DNA of 64,000 nt from Hyperoodon ampullatus (GCA_949752795.1 CATKHW010000008.1:2790001-2854000); one strand, 5' to 3'. Positions 14,290 through 26,900 are shown, counted from the first letter of the stretch. Notes: generated from the sequence alone by a model not told the origin. A program made the numbers and translations.

Positions 14290-15190
14290 CATGCCCACTG
14301 TCATCACAATAATCCATGAAACATGTCAGACCAATGTTCCATGCCCCTGTCATCACAATGTTCCAGGCCCTTGTCCTCACAATGCTCCATGACCCCTGTC
14401 ATCACAAAGCTCTGTGACTCCAGTCATCACAATGCTTCATGACCTTTGTCCTCACAATGGTCCATGCCCTCGAAACACAACGCTCTGTGACCTTTGTCAC
14501 CACAATGCTCCATGCCCTTGTCATCTCAATGCTCCTTGCCCACTGTCATCACAATAATCCATGAAACTTTTCAGACCAATGTTCCATGCCCCTGTCATCA
14601 CATTGCTCCATGCCCTTGTTATCACAATGCTCCATGACCACTGTCATCACAATGCCCCGTGACTCCAATCATCACAAAGATTCATGACCTCTGTCCTCAC
14701 AATGGTCCATGCCCTCGTCACGCAAGGCTCTGTGATCTTTGTCACCACAATTCTCCATGCAATTGTCATCACAATGCTCTGTGTCCCTTGTCATCACAAT
14801 GCTCCCTGCCTTTGTCAGCACAATGCTCCATGACACTTGTCATCAAAATGCTCCATGCGGTTGTCAGCACAATGCTCCATGACACATGTCATCACAATGT
14901 GCCATGCTCTTTTCATCACAATGCTCCACATCCTTTTCATCGCTATTCTCCATAAAACTTGTCATCACAATGCTCCATGCACTTCTCATCAAAATGCTCT
15001 CTCACCACATATATCACAATGTTCCATCACTTGTCATCACAATACTCGCTCACCCCTGTCATCACAATGTTCCATGACCACTGTCATCACAGTGCTACAT
15101 GCACTTATCATCACAATGCTTCATGACCCCTGACATCACAATGTTCCATAACCCCTGTCATCAAAATATTCCATGACCCTTTTATTCAAA
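14290..15190 (+). repeat. Recurring ~0.9-kb minisatellite block, copy 2 of 3
   Basis: Second copy of the block described at 10,395-11,290. It shares the TTTTCATCGCTATTCTCC and ACATATATCACAATGTTCC variants with copies 1 and 3. Confidence 0.7.
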
Positions 15191-18100
15191 TGGCTCCATG
15201 ACCCTGTCATTACAATGCTCGATGTGCGTGTCAGCACAATGCTCCATAACCCATGTCATCACAATGCAACATGCACTTGTCATCACAATGCTCCACATCC
15301 TTGTCAACCAAATGCTCCATAAACCTTGTCATCACAATGCTCCATGCACTTCTCCTCAAAATGCTTTCTCACAACTGATATCACAATGTTCCATCACTAG
15401 TCATCACAATACTCCCTCACCCCTGTCACCACAATATTCCATGACCCCTGTAATCACAATTCTCCAAGCCCTTGTCATCACAATGCTCCATGACGCATGT
15501 CATCAGAATGCTCCATGGCCTTCTCATCACAATTCTCCATGCCCTTGTCATCAAAATGCTCCAACACCCCTGTAATCACAGTGCTCCATGCCACTTTACA
15601 TCTCAATGCTCCATGAATCCTGTCATCACAATGCACCGTGCATATCACCAAAATATTTCATGCTATTGTCATCACAATGAAATAAAAATGCTCAATGACC
15701 TCTGTCATCACAATGCACCAAACCCTACTGATCACAATGTTCCATAACACTTGTCATCACAATGCACCGTGACGCTGGTCATCACAATTATCCATGGTCT
15801 TCTCATCACAATGCTTCATGATCTTTCTCATCATAATGCTCAATACACTTATCATCACAATGCTCCCTGACAGTTGTCATCAGTATGCTCCTTGAACCCT
15901 GTCATGACAAGGCTCCATGCATTTTTCATCACAATGATCCATTCCCTTTTCATCACAATGCTCCAAGACCCCTGTAATCACAATGCTCCATGTACTTGTC
16001 ATCACAAAGCTCCATGATGCATGTCATCAGAATGCTCCATTGCCTTCTCATTACAATGCTCCATCCCCTTGCAATCACATTGCTTTAAAACACATGTAAT
16101 CCCAATGCTCCATGCACCTTTTCATCAGAATGCTCCATGACCCTTTTCATCAAAATGCTCCATGACCCCTGACATCGCTATATTCCATAACCACTGTCAT
16201 CAAAATGTTCCATGACACTTTTCTTCAATTTGATCCTTGACCCTGTCATCACAATGCTCCCTGCCCTTCTCATCACAATGCTCCACGAACTTGTCATCAA
16301 ACTGCTCCATGACCTTTGTCATCACAAAGCTCCATGACCCTTGGCATCACAATGCTTCATGCCATTTCATCACAATGCTACATGAAACCTCTCATCATAT
16401 TTCTCCATGTCCTTGTCACCACAATGCTCCATGACACTTGCCATCACAATGCTTGATACTCTTCTCATCACAATGCTCCATGCCCTTCTCATTACAATCC
16501 TCCATGACACATGTATCACAGTGTTCCGTGCCCTAGTCAACACAATGTTCCATGCCAAGTCTCATCACAATAATCCATGCAATTTTCAGACCAATGTTCC
16601 ATGCCCTTTTCATCACAATGCTCCATTACCCCTGTCATAACAATGCTCCATGACCCCTGCCATCACAATGTTCCACCGCCTTGGCCTCCAAGGCTCCATG
16701 ACCCTTGTCATCACAATGCTCCAAGACCCCTGTAATCACAATGCTCCATGCCCCTGTCATCACAAAGATCCATGACACATGTCATCAGAATGCTCCATGG
16801 CCTTCTCATCACTATGCTCCATGACCTTGTCATCACAATGCTCCAAGACACCTGTAATCACTATGCTCCATGCCCCTATTCATCAGAATGCTCCATTAGA
16901 CTTGTCATCACAAGGCTCCATGGACTTCTCATCACACTGCTCCAGGACCTTGTCATCACAATGCTCCATTCCCTTGTCATCACAATGCTCCTTGACCACT
17001 GTCATCACAATACTCCATGAATATTTTCAGGCCAATGCTCTATGACCTTCTCATCACAATGCTCCATAACGCTTGTCACCACAATGCTCCATGACCCCTC
17101 TCATCACAATGCTCCATGACACCTGTCATCACAATGCTCCATGCCCCTTGTCATTACAGTGATCCATGACGCTCTTCATAATAATTATCCATTGTCTTTT
17201 CATCACCATGCTCCACGGTCTTGCTATCACAATTCTCCATGCCCTGTTTATCACAATGCTGCATGTCCCCTGTCATTACAATTCTCCACGTCCTTGTCAT
17301 CACAATGCTTCGTGACACTTCTCATCACAATGTTACATGATTTTGTCATCACAATTCTCCATGCACTTGTCATCGCAATGCTCTATGACCCCTGTCATAG
17401 CAAGCTCCATGTGCTTGTCATCACAATGCTTCACGACGTTGTCATCAAAATGCTCAATGGCCCTTGTCATCACAATGCTCCATGCCCTTGTCATCACAAT
17501 GCTCCTTTACACTTGTCATCGCAGTGTTCCAAGCCCTTGTCATCAAAATGCTCCATTACCTTTGTCATCACAATCCTCCATGACACTTGGTATCACAATG
17601 CTCCATGCCATTGTCATCACAATGGACAATGACATATGTCATCACAATGCTCCCTGACACCTGTCTTCACAAAACTCCATGACCTTGTCAGCACAATGTT
17701 CCATTCCCTTGTCATCACAATGCGCCATGTCCACTCTCATCACAATAATCCATAATCTTGTAAGAGCAATGCTCCATGATCCCTGTCATCACAATGCTCC
17801 GTGACTCCAGTCATCACAATGCTTCATGACCTTTGTCCTCACAGTGGTCCATGTCCTCTTCAAACAAGGCTCTGTGATCTTTTACACCACAATGCTCCAT
17901 GAATATTTCATCACAATGCTCTGTGTCCCTTCTCATCAAAATGCTCCATGCCTTTGTCACCACAATGCTCCATACCCTTGTCATCACAATGTTCCATGCC
18001 CACTCTCATCACAATAATCCATGAAACTTGTCAGACCATTGTTCCATTCCCCTGTCTTCACATTGCTCCATGCACTTGTCATCACAATGCTCCATGACCC

Positions 18101-18705
18101 CTTTCATCACAATGCTCGGTGACTCCAGTCATCACAATGCTTCATGACCTATCTAATCACTATGGTCCATGCTCTCGTCACACAAGGCTCTGTGATCTTT
18201 TTCACCACAATGCTCCATGAATATTTCATCACAATGCTCTGTGTCCCTTGTCATTAAAATGCTCCATGCCTTTGTCAGCACAATGCTCCATGACACTTGT
18301 CATCAAAATGCTCCATGTCCTTGTCATCACAAAGCTCCATGACACATGTCATCAGAATGCTCCATTGTCTTCTCATCACAATGCTCCATGCCCTTGTCAT
18401 CAGATTGCTTCAAAACCCCTGTAATCTCAATGCTCCATGCACCTTTTCATCAGAATGCTCCATTCCCTTGTCATCACAATGCTCCATAACCCTTGTCATC
18501 GCAATGTTCCAAGCCCTTGTCATCAAAATGCTCCATTACCTTTGTCATCACAATCCTCCATGACACTTGGTATCACAATGCTCCATGCCATTGTCATCAC
18601 AATGGACAATGACATATGTCATCAGAATGCTCCCTGACACCTGTCTTCACAATACTCCATGACCTTGTCATCACAATGTTCCATGCCCTTGTCATCACAA
18701 TGCAC

Positions 18706-19610
18706 CATGCCCACTGTCATCACAATAATCCATGAAACATGTCAGACCAATGTTCCATGCCCCTGTCATCACAATGCTCCATGCCCTTGTCATCACAATG
18801 TTCCATGACCCCTGTCATCGCAATACTCCGTGACTCCAGCCATCACAATGCTTCATGACCTTAGTCCTCACAATGGTCCATGCCCTCGTCACACAAGGCT
18901 CTGTGACCTTTGTTACCACAATGCTCCATGCCCTTGTCATCTCAATGTTCCATGCCCACTCTCATCACAATAATCCATGAAATTTGTCAGACCAATGTTC
19001 CATGCCCCTGTCATCACATTGCTCCATGCCCTTGTCATCACAATGCTCCATGACCCCTTTCATCACAATGCACCGTGACTCCAGTCATCACAAAGATTCA
19101 TGACCTTTGTCCTCACAATGGTCCATGCCCTCGTCACACAAGGCTCTGTGATATTTGTCACCACAATGCTCCATGAAATTTTCATCACAATGCTCTGTGT
19201 CCCTTGTCATCACAATGCTCCATGCCTTTGTCAGCACAATGCTCCATGACACTTGTCATCAAAATGCTCCATGCACTTGTCAGCACAATGCTCCATGACA
19301 CATGTCATCACAATGTGCCATGCTCTTTTCATCACAATGCTCCACATCCTTTTCATCGCTATGCTCCATAAAACTCGTCATCACAATGCTCCATGCACTT
19401 CTCATCAAAATGCTCTCTCAACACATATATCACAATGTTCCATCACTAGTCATCACCATACTCGCTCACCCCTGTAATCACAATGTTCCATGACAACTGT
19501 CATCACAGTGCTACATGCCCTTTTCATCACAATGCTCCATGACCCCTGACATCACAATGTTCCATAACCCCTGTCACAAAATGCTCCATGACCCATTTCA
19601 TGACAATGCT
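18706..19610 (+). repeat. Recurring ~0.9-kb minisatellite block, copy 3 of 3
   Basis: Third copy, 4,416 bp downstream of copy 2. The ATGTGCCATGCTCTTTTCAT monomer near 19,313 and the TTTTCATCGCTATGCTCC monomer near 19,352 align with those of the other copies. Confidence 0.7.
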
Positions 19611-21499
19611 TCATGACCCCTGACATCCCAATGTTCCATAACCCCTGTCATCAAAATATTCCATGACCCTTTTATTCAAATTGCTCCATGACCCTGTCAT
19701 CACAATGCTCCCTGCCCTTCTCATCACAATGAACCACGCCCTTGTCATCAAAATGCCCCATGATATTTTTCATCACAAACTCCATGACCCTTGGCATCAC
19801 AATGCTCCATGCCCATCATCATAATGTTTTCTGCTATTGTCATCAAAATAAAATCAAAATGCTCAATGACCTCTGTCATCACAATGCTCCAAACCCTTGT
19901 GATCACATTGTTCCACAACACTTGTCATTGCAACGCTCCATGATACCTGTCATCACAATAATCCATGCCCGTGTCATCACAATGCTCCAAGAAGTTTGTC
20001 ATCACAATGCACAATACACTTGTCATCACAATGCTCCCTGACACTTGTGGTCAGAATGCTCCTTGAACCCTGTCATGAAGAGCTCCATGCCTTTTCCATC
20101 ACAATGCTCCATGCCCTTTTCATCACAATTCTCCATGACCCCTGTCATCACAATTCTCCATGCACTTTTCATCGCAATGCCTCATGTCCCCTGTCATAGC
20201 AAGCTCCGTGTGCTTGTCATCACATTGCTTCACGACGTTGGCATCAAAATTCTCAATGGACCTTGTCATCACAATGCTCCATGACGCTCGTCATCACAAT
20301 TATCCATGGTCTTCTCATCACAGTGCTCCACGGTCTTGCCATCACAATGCTCCATGACACTTCTCATCACAATGATACATGCTCTTGTCATCACAATTCC
20401 CCATGCACTTTTCATTGCAATGCTCCATGACCCCTGTCGTAGCAAGCTCCATGTGCTTTTCATCACAGTGCTTCACGAACTTGTCATCACAATGCTCAAT
20501 GGCCCTTGTCATCACAATGCTCCATTACCGTTGTCATCACAATCCTCCATGACACTTGGCTTCACAATGCTCCATGCCATTGTCATCACAATGCACCATG
20601 ACATATATCATCACAATGCTCCCTGACACCTGTCTTCACAGTACTCATGACCTGGTCATAACAATGCTCCATGCCCTTGTCATCACAATGTGCCATGCCC
20701 TCTATCATCACAATAATCCATGAAACTTGTCAGACCAATGCTCCATGCCCCTGTCATCACAATGCTCCATGCCATAGTCATCACAGTGCTCCATGACTCC
20801 AGTCATCACATTGCTTCATGACCTTTGTCATAACAATGGTCCATGCCCTCCTCATCACAGTGCTCTTTGAAATCTGTCACCATAATGCTCCATGAACTTT
20901 TCATCACAATGCTCTCTGACCCTTGTCATCACAGTGATCCATGCCTTTGTCAGCAGAGTGCTCCATGACCCTTGTTATCACAATGCTCCATGCGCTTGTT
21001 ATCAAAATGTTCCACAAACTTGTCATCAGAATGCTCCATAAAACTTGTCATCACAATGCTCCATGGTCTTCACATCACAATGCTCCAGGACCTTGTCATC
21101 ACAATGCTCCATGACCCCTGTCATCACAATACTCCATGAACATTTTAAGCCCAAAGCTCCATGACTTTCTCATCTCACTTCTCCAGAACGCTTGTCATCA
21201 AAATGCCCCATGACCACTGTCATCACAACGCTCCATGACCCCTGACAACACAATGATCTGGGACTCTTGTCATCAAAATTCTCCATAACCCTTGTCATCA
21301 CAATGATCCATGCCCTTGTCATCCCAATGCTCCATGACCCCTGTAATCACAATGCTCCTTGACACTTGTCATCACAGTGCTCCGTTACACTTGTCATCAC
21401 AATGCTCCATGCCTTTTTCAGCAAAATGCTACATGACCTTGTCATCACAATCCTCCATGACTCTTGGGATCACATTGCTTCATGCCCTTGTCATCTCTG

Positions 21500-23240
21500 T
21501 CTTTCTTTTCTGGTTTTTACAGATTTTCGGATGTCCCTTTTGACCGGTGGGAATTGAAAATTCTTTGCAGTGCGGATTTGCATTGTGTACTTACGTGATT
21601 GGGCAAAAAGAGCGTATGTGTTTTCTCCTGAATATATTCAGCAGAAAATGCATACACCCTTTTTGGCCAAGTGCATCATTGTCGAAGTTGTTACGCTTTT
21701 CATGTGCTTTAAAGGTGATTCCAATTTACCTCTTGAAATATGTTTTGTGCAGTTCTGCCTCATTTTCAAGTCCCCTTCGTTGCCTTCCCTCAACAGACTT
21801 TTGGAAGTGAGTTGTCCTTTATAACTATGAAGGTTTGTGAATTGATCTGCCCCGAACTCCAATTTTCAACTCGCGTTTTTGTGAGCTGACCGCAAATCCA
21901 CAATTTTGCTTCAGGACATATACTGGTTCCGGGGGTGCAGGCTGACACTTTGGTTATTTCTTCTTCCAGACCGGAAATTTGACTGACACATGTCCGTCCA
22001 AATGCCTACAGCTACTCTCTGATTGGTTCTCCCTCTTCCCTTTCATCCTCTGCACAATTTCCAAACTGTGCAAAGCAGCAGGTTAAAGGGGCTGACTCTC
22101 CAAGGTGGGAGATTGATAGTAAAGCAGTTGGATTGCCAAACTGGAACACAAGGAGAGGAAAAATTAGGAGCCTTTCAGAAATCTTACGCCATCACAGGGT
22201 GTCCATTCTCTAGGTTTCCCATACATGTTATAACTGTAGTGATATTCCCTTCTACCTGGAGAGTTGGGACCCATGGAATGGGTGGCATGCAATACTGCTT
22301 TAAAGGGTCTGCATTTTCTCACCCAGTCTCACCAGTCCTCTCATTCCCAAGTGTCCAGCATTATGTCTCATCTAGCTGTCTTTGCAGCTAGGGTCATTCC
22401 ACGTTTCATCAGAACCCCTGAATGCATTGTGTAAGAATTTCGCTGTTTTTTTTTTCTTTTGTTTTTGAAATTCATTTTTATAATGGGTTTGAGCTGATTT
22501 TCACCGACATGTTTATGCCGGTCTAGACACACTTGATTCCCTTATGGAGACATATCAATATATAGGTTTTAAGATTCTTACTAGTCAGATATATTCCTCT
22601 GCGGGGAATAGGTTTGTTGAGGCCCGTTCACTGAGGAAGGTGTAGGTTTTGTCTATTCAGTATTTGGTTTATGGAATGGTACCTGTGCTAATATCAAACT
22701 CTGGCTTTATGCATCAGCCCACCTCTCCTTCCCCCTTAAGCAGGCATAAGAGTGTTTTCTCAATGTGAGACTCTGTTCTCTTTCCTAACTGAGTTCATGT
22801 GTAGCAATGTTTACAGGACCTTCGTAAGTGATATCTTATGATAAGTTTCTTTTTCTGTGTGACTTATTTCACTTAGAATCATCGTACCTAAATCCACTCA
22901 TTATGCTGCTACTGGCCTTATGACATTGATTTTATGTCTGAGTGATATTCTTTTAAACAAAATTACCACAAGTTCTTTACGCAATTTTCTGTTTCCTGGA
23001 ATATTTAAGGTGTACTGAAGATGAGGTTCTTGTTTGCAGAGCAGCCTTAAACTTTGGGGTGCCTGTGTCTTGTTGATATTTAGTCTTCCCAAGTTATATG
23101 CCCATGAGTGGAAGTGCCCTATGCTCCGTAGCTTTGTATTTAAATGTTTTAGGAAACAGCATACACTTCTTCAGAGTGGCTCTTGGATATTTATACCACA
23201 CCCATCAGCATGAGTAGCCCCGTGTTCTCCATGGCCTCTC
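21500..23240 (+). repeat. 1.75-kb satellite, unit 1
   Basis: First unit of a long-period tandem repeat that starts abruptly where the minisatellite ends (about 21,497-21,505). Unit-to-unit spacing, measured on the central palindrome, is 1,741 bp to unit 2. In order, each unit holds: a TTTCTGGTTTTTACA start, a GATTTGCAT tract, the palindrome, a CTTTTCATGTGCTTTAAAGG tract, an inverted CCAAT box (22,022-22,026 here), a GGAGAGTTGGGACCCATGGA tract, a CACTTGATTCC tract, and an L1-like tract (GTGACTTATTTCACTTAGAA). The ATTTGCATT, GACTTATTTCACTTAG and L1 ORF2-like segments point to an L1-derived backbone. The open frames within it are short and not conserved. By period it may be the common cetacean satellite. 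Confidence 0.85.
21599..21670. repeat. Satellite palindrome, unit 1 (decayed)
   Basis: Inverted repeat centred on GAATATATTC at 21,630-21,639. Arms run outward through TTTTCTCCT / AGCAGAAAA, then GTATG / CATAC and AAAAAG / CTTTTT. Several mismatches have accumulated compared with units 5 and 6. Confidence 0.8.
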
Positions 23241-24990
23241 CTGCATTTCTGGTTTGTACACATTTTTTGGATGGCCTTTCTGAGCAGTGGACATTGAGAC
23301 TTCTTTGTTGTGCGGATTTGCATTTCCCGCTTGCTTGCTTGGCCAAAAACTCTGTATGTGTTTTTTTACTGAAGATATTCACGAAAAAAACGCATACACC
23401 CTTTTGCCCAACTACATCATTTTAGAAATTCTCCTGCTTTTCATATGCTTTAAATGTGAGTCCAATCTACCTTTTAAAATCTGTTTCCTGCAATTCTGCC
23501 TATCATTCAGATCCTCTTCGTTGCCTTACCTGAATATATTTTTGGACGTTGGTTATCATTTTTATCTTTGAAGGTCTTTGAATTATCTGCTCCTGAGCTC
23601 CATTTTGCAACTCGCATTTTTTGTGAGCTGGCCGCCAAACCATTGTATTGCTTCCGGCCCTATTCTGGTTCTGGGGAGGCAGGCTGAGCCTTTGGTTAAT
23701 TCTTCTTCCTAATGGGAAATTAGAGTGACATGTGCCTGTCAAAACTCCTACAGCTAGTCTCTCATTGGTTCCCCCTCTTCCCGTTTATCCTCTGCAAAAA
23801 TTGCAAACTCTGTGAAACAGGAGGTTAAAGGTGCTGATTCTCCAAGTGGGGAGATTGTTAGTAATTTGGCTGGAATGGCGAACCCCAGCACCAGGAGATC
23901 AAAAATGAGGTGCATTTTCGACACCTTTCCTGATCACACGGTGTACATTCGTCTCGGTCACCCAGGCATGTTTTCGCTGTCTGAAGATTCCCTTGAACCT
24001 GCAGTTTTGGGACCCATGGAATGGGAATCAGGCAGTATTACTTTAAAAGGTCTGCATTTTCTCACCCAGCCTCTCTAACATCTCTTAGCGTGCATAGCTT
24101 CCTGCCTTATATATCATCCTGCTGTGGGTCTACATACATTCAATCCACGTTACCTCGTAACCCTTCAACAAAAGTTGTAAGAATTTTTGTCTGTCTCACT
24201 GTTTTTATAAATATTTTTATATTTATTTTTATATTGGTTACAGCTGATTTTCAAAGCTCTGTTTTTTGCTGCTGTACATCCACTTGATTCATGTACTGTG
24301 AGACATCAATAAATTCTTTATCAGATTCTTAACAGTCATAGGTATTATTTTCCAGTGACTTGAGTGGGCTGAGTGCAGTTCTTTGATGTACCGTGTTGGC
24401 CTTGTCTGTTATTCAATTTGGTACTTGGAATGCTATCTTTGCTAATTTCAACCTCCTGGATAATACCTCACCCTTCCTCACCTTTCCCATTTAGCAGCCT
24501 TATGTCTATTTTCTACATATTTGACTATGTTTCTGTTTTGTAATTTATTTCATGTGTAGCCATTTTTGATTCCACCTTTAAGTGACATCTTATGATATGT
24601 GTCTTTTTCTTTCTGACATACGTCACTTCGAATGAACGTATGTAACTCCTCCAGAGTTGTTACAACTGGCCTTATTTCATTGATTTCTGGATGAGTAATA
24701 TTCCACTCTACATAAGTACCCCATCTCTTTTATCAATTTTATCCTCCCAGGGACATTTAGGTTATATCCAAGTTGAGGCCCTTATTAACAGAGAGGTTGT
24801 AAACTTTGGGGTGCCTGTTTTCTGTCGATTTTTGTTTTTCCCAAGGTATACGCCCATGAGTGCAAGTGCCCTATGCTCTGTAGCTCATTTTTTAGATGTT
24901 TTAGCAAACACAATACACTTCTCCAGAGAGACCGTTGACAAATTACATTTCCACTATCAGCCTCACAGGGCTCCCTTTTCTCCTCACCCT
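23241..24990 (+). repeat. 1.75-kb satellite, unit 2
   Basis: Second unit, with the same order of tracts as unit 1 and an inverted CCAAT box (ATTGG) near 23,764. It is strongly diverged: the GGACCCATGG tract near 24,010 and the CACTTGATTC tract near 24,281 are clear, but many indels separate them. The next palindrome lies 1,749 bp downstream. Confidence 0.83.
23340..23411. repeat. Satellite palindrome, unit 2 (decayed)
   Basis: Centred at about 23,375 on GAAGATATTC, so even the core symmetry is broken by one base. The arms keep GTATG/CATAC and the outer GGCCAAAA / TTTTGCCC halves. Confidence 0.72.
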
Positions 24991-25755
24991 GTCCTGCATT
25001 TCTGGGGTTTACACTTTATGTGGATGGCCCTTCTGACTGATGTGAAGTGATACATTTTGTAGTATTGATTTCAGTGCCCACCTGTTTGGTTGGATAAAAA
25101 GTGTGTATGGCCTTTACTTGAATATATTCAGAAAAAATGCATACGCCCTTTTTGGCCAACTGCATCATTGGCGATGTTCAGCCCCTTTTCTTGTGCTTTA
25201 ATGGGGAGTCCTTTCTACCTCTTCAAATCTGTTTCCTGTCACTCTCCCTTGCTTACAAGTCCTTTTCTGTGACTTACCTCAAGACATTTTTTGATGATAG
25301 ATATTTTCAACTCTGCAGTTTCATGAATTTTAGTGCCCCTGAGTTCCATTTTCAACCTGTGTTATTGGAAACTGGACACAAAACAGCGGGATTTCCTCTA
25401 GCCCTATTCTGTTTCCGTGGGCAAATCTAACCTTTGATGAATTTGCCTTCCAGATTGGAAATTAGAGTGGCATGTGCCTGTCTGAACACCTAATACTTGT
25501 CTCTAATTTTTTCTCATCCTTCCGCTTCATTCTCTGGACAAATTCCAAACTGTGTGCAACAGGATGTTGACGGTGCTGATATCCCCAAGTGAGGAAATTG
25601 TTAGGAAAGATGTTGGCAGGGTGAACCTGAGCACCAGGCGATGAGGAGATGAGGTGCCTTTTCCAAACTCTTTCCGATCAAACGGTGTACCATCCTCTAG
25701 GTGTGACAGACATGTTTTAGCCGTAGGAATAGTCCCGTGCTTGTAAGGGGAACAC
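24991..25755 (+). repeat. 1.75-kb satellite, unit 3 (cut short)
   Basis: Third unit, starting at the GTCCTGCATTTCTGG tract. It is recognisable through the AAACGGTGTACCATCC tract near 25,680 and fades out near 25,755, just where units 1 and 2 carry the GGGACCCATGG tract. Its inverted CCAAT box is lost (CTAATTTTTT near 25,504). The retroelement nest begins after it; the satellite resumes near 33,105 about 250 bp further along the unit. Confidence 0.75.
25089..25160. repeat. Satellite palindrome, unit 3 (decayed)
   Basis: Core GAATATATTC at 25,120-25,129. The right arm (CATACGCCCTTTTTGGCCAA) keeps the consensus, while the left arm (GGATAAAAAGTGTGTATGG) has drifted, so pairing is partial. Confidence 0.75.
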
Positions 25756-25954
25756 CAGAGTTTTTTCCAAATTAGTGCCTCTGCGAAACCCAAACTGGGG
25801 AATGTTTAAGCCACGGCTACACATATGTCCATTATGGGGCTTGGAAAATAGGCAGAGTCCAAACTTTAGATGATTGAAATCTTCGGGATAAGAAGTGCTC
25901 ACCATCGGCCTTGCTTAGGTTACATTTTATCTGTCATTGATAGATGATGTCAAT
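25756..25954. other. Unassigned spacer after satellite unit 3
   Basis: About 200 bp that I cannot place in the satellite or in an L1. A minus-strand open frame crosses the boundary (25,717-25,905) but resembles nothing I recognise. It may be a remnant of an earlier insertion or a diverged satellite segment. Confidence 0.4.
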
Positions 25955-26135
25955 AAAAATATCTATTCTTTTTCAGATTATTTCCCCTTATAGGTTATTG
26001 CAAAATATTCAGTGTAGTTCCCTGTGCTATACAGTAGTTCCTTGTTGATGATCTGTTTTATACATAGCAGTGTGTATGTGTTAATCCCAAACTGTTAATT
26101 TAACCCTTCTGCTACCTTTCCCCGTTGGTAATAAT
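25955..26135 (-). mobile_element. LINE-1 3'-end fragment
   Basis: Read on the minus strand, this is part of an L1 3' region. On the plus strand the tell-tale words are TTTCAGATTATTTCCCCTTA, AGTTCCCTGTGCTATACAGT, GATGATCTGTTTTATACATA and TGTTAATCCCAAACTG, all typical of mammalian L1 tails. It is short, diverged, and has no clear poly(A) tract or target duplication. It forms the left edge of the retroelement nest. Confidence 0.75.
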
Positions 26136-26470
26136 AAATTATAAGATTTTAGATTTCTCAGAAATGGGGAAGCTGCAAGAGAGGTATGATTTTCAATGGA
26201 AAAGCATTCAAAACAAGATTGAAGCTTCAGCCAAGAGTATTCAATGTACATCCTTGGGAATAAATCACTTCATTTCTCTAATGTTGACCTGACAAATAAG
26301 ACAGACGTCTTCATTGAACTTGCTTATAATAAAGTGATGGAAATATCAAATATAAGTCTTAGAAACATCTTATTTTACCCGAGCCTTATACACTGCTCTA
26401 TGTTAACTAGAGTTTGGCTCACACATCTGTTCATTGAAGTTACAATGTTCTCAATTTCTGTTACTGATCC
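26136..26470. other. Unassigned AT-rich sequence
   Basis: No repeat family, gene or motif recognised. A plus-strand open frame of 165 codons starts at 26,244 and runs into the LTR-like segment, but it shows no domain and its second half is translated retroviral end sequence, so I do not call it a gene. Confidence 0.4.
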
Positions 26471-26900
26471 TCCACAGTGGACCCCAACAGGAGTCCCCAT
26501 GCCCAGTGTCATTGGAGTCAACAGATCAAGACTGAGTTTGGTTCAGAAGCAAAGGAAACTTTATATTTTGAAAGCAGAATGGAGAGGTGAGAGCGTGCAC
26601 TCCCCCGCAGGCTGTGGGCTGGGCTGCTGTGTATGGATCCCGGCAGCGTCATCGGGAGGGAGGGGATGGATCTCTCGAGGGCTGGGTTGGCTGCAGCTCA
26701 GGCTCTATGTCGCAGAGTCTGCATGGGACCCCGCTAGCTGAGGTGTCGACCCAGCCATTTTGCACTAGGAAATCGGGTCTGAAGTGCCGGGTGTGGGACA
26801 TCTGCATGTGGAACCCTACGAGCACGTGAAATTAGAAAGAGCACAAAGGAAAAACAGGTTAGACTTTATTTTATTGCCCAGATTCTCTTTTTATCTCCCA
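26471..26900 (-). repeat. Probable 3' LTR of the endogenous retrovirus
   Basis: Read on the minus strand, this segment carries an AATAAAATAAA polyadenylation-type signal (plus-strand 26,865-26,875), then a GC-rich, CpG-bearing stretch, then a TTTCCTTTGCTTCTGAACC and GTTGACTCC segment ending with a GGGGTCCAC motif near 26,480, the layout of a class I LTR R-U5. It lies downstream of pol in the minus-strand order, as a 3' LTR should. No matching 5' LTR is present, so the two-LTR test cannot be made and the exact ends are uncertain. Confidence 0.45.

Larger units (their letters stand above)
1..21500 (+). repeat. 24/25-bp minisatellite, left array
   Basis: The whole stretch is a head-to-tail array of 24- or 25-bp monomers. 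Each has a conserved core, TTGTCATCACAATGCTCC or close variants, preceded by a variable 6-7 base word such as ATGCCC (24-bp form) or ATGACCC (25-bp form). Variation is concentrated in the word before the core; the core mostly shows single changes such as AAAATG, CAGTG or TTCC. At about 24.6 bp each, this is roughly 870 monomers. The plus strand is rich in C and poor in G. No other transposable element is visible in it. The reading frames it contains are repeat by-products. I do not recognise it as a named satellite family. Confidence 0.97.

Noticed and set aside
1..21500. More than a hundred open reading frames in the minisatellite
   Set aside because: They are all translations of the same 24/25-bp monomer in shifting frames, on both strands, with no domain, signal peptide or start context. 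Ends depend only on where a 25-bp monomer brings in TGA.
1..21500. CRISPR-like array (conserved core with variable words)
   Set aside because: The variable part is only 6-7 bp, words recur constantly, cores are imperfect, there are no cas genes, and the neighbouring DNA is mammalian.
21547..21862. Paired reading frames on opposite strands in the 1.75-kb satellite with similar protein words
   Set aside because: The similarity between strands comes from the palindrome. Frames differ between units and are not conserved.
26244..26741. 165-codon plus-strand open frame
   Set aside because: It crosses from unassigned sequence into the LTR-like segment in antisense and has no recognisable domain.
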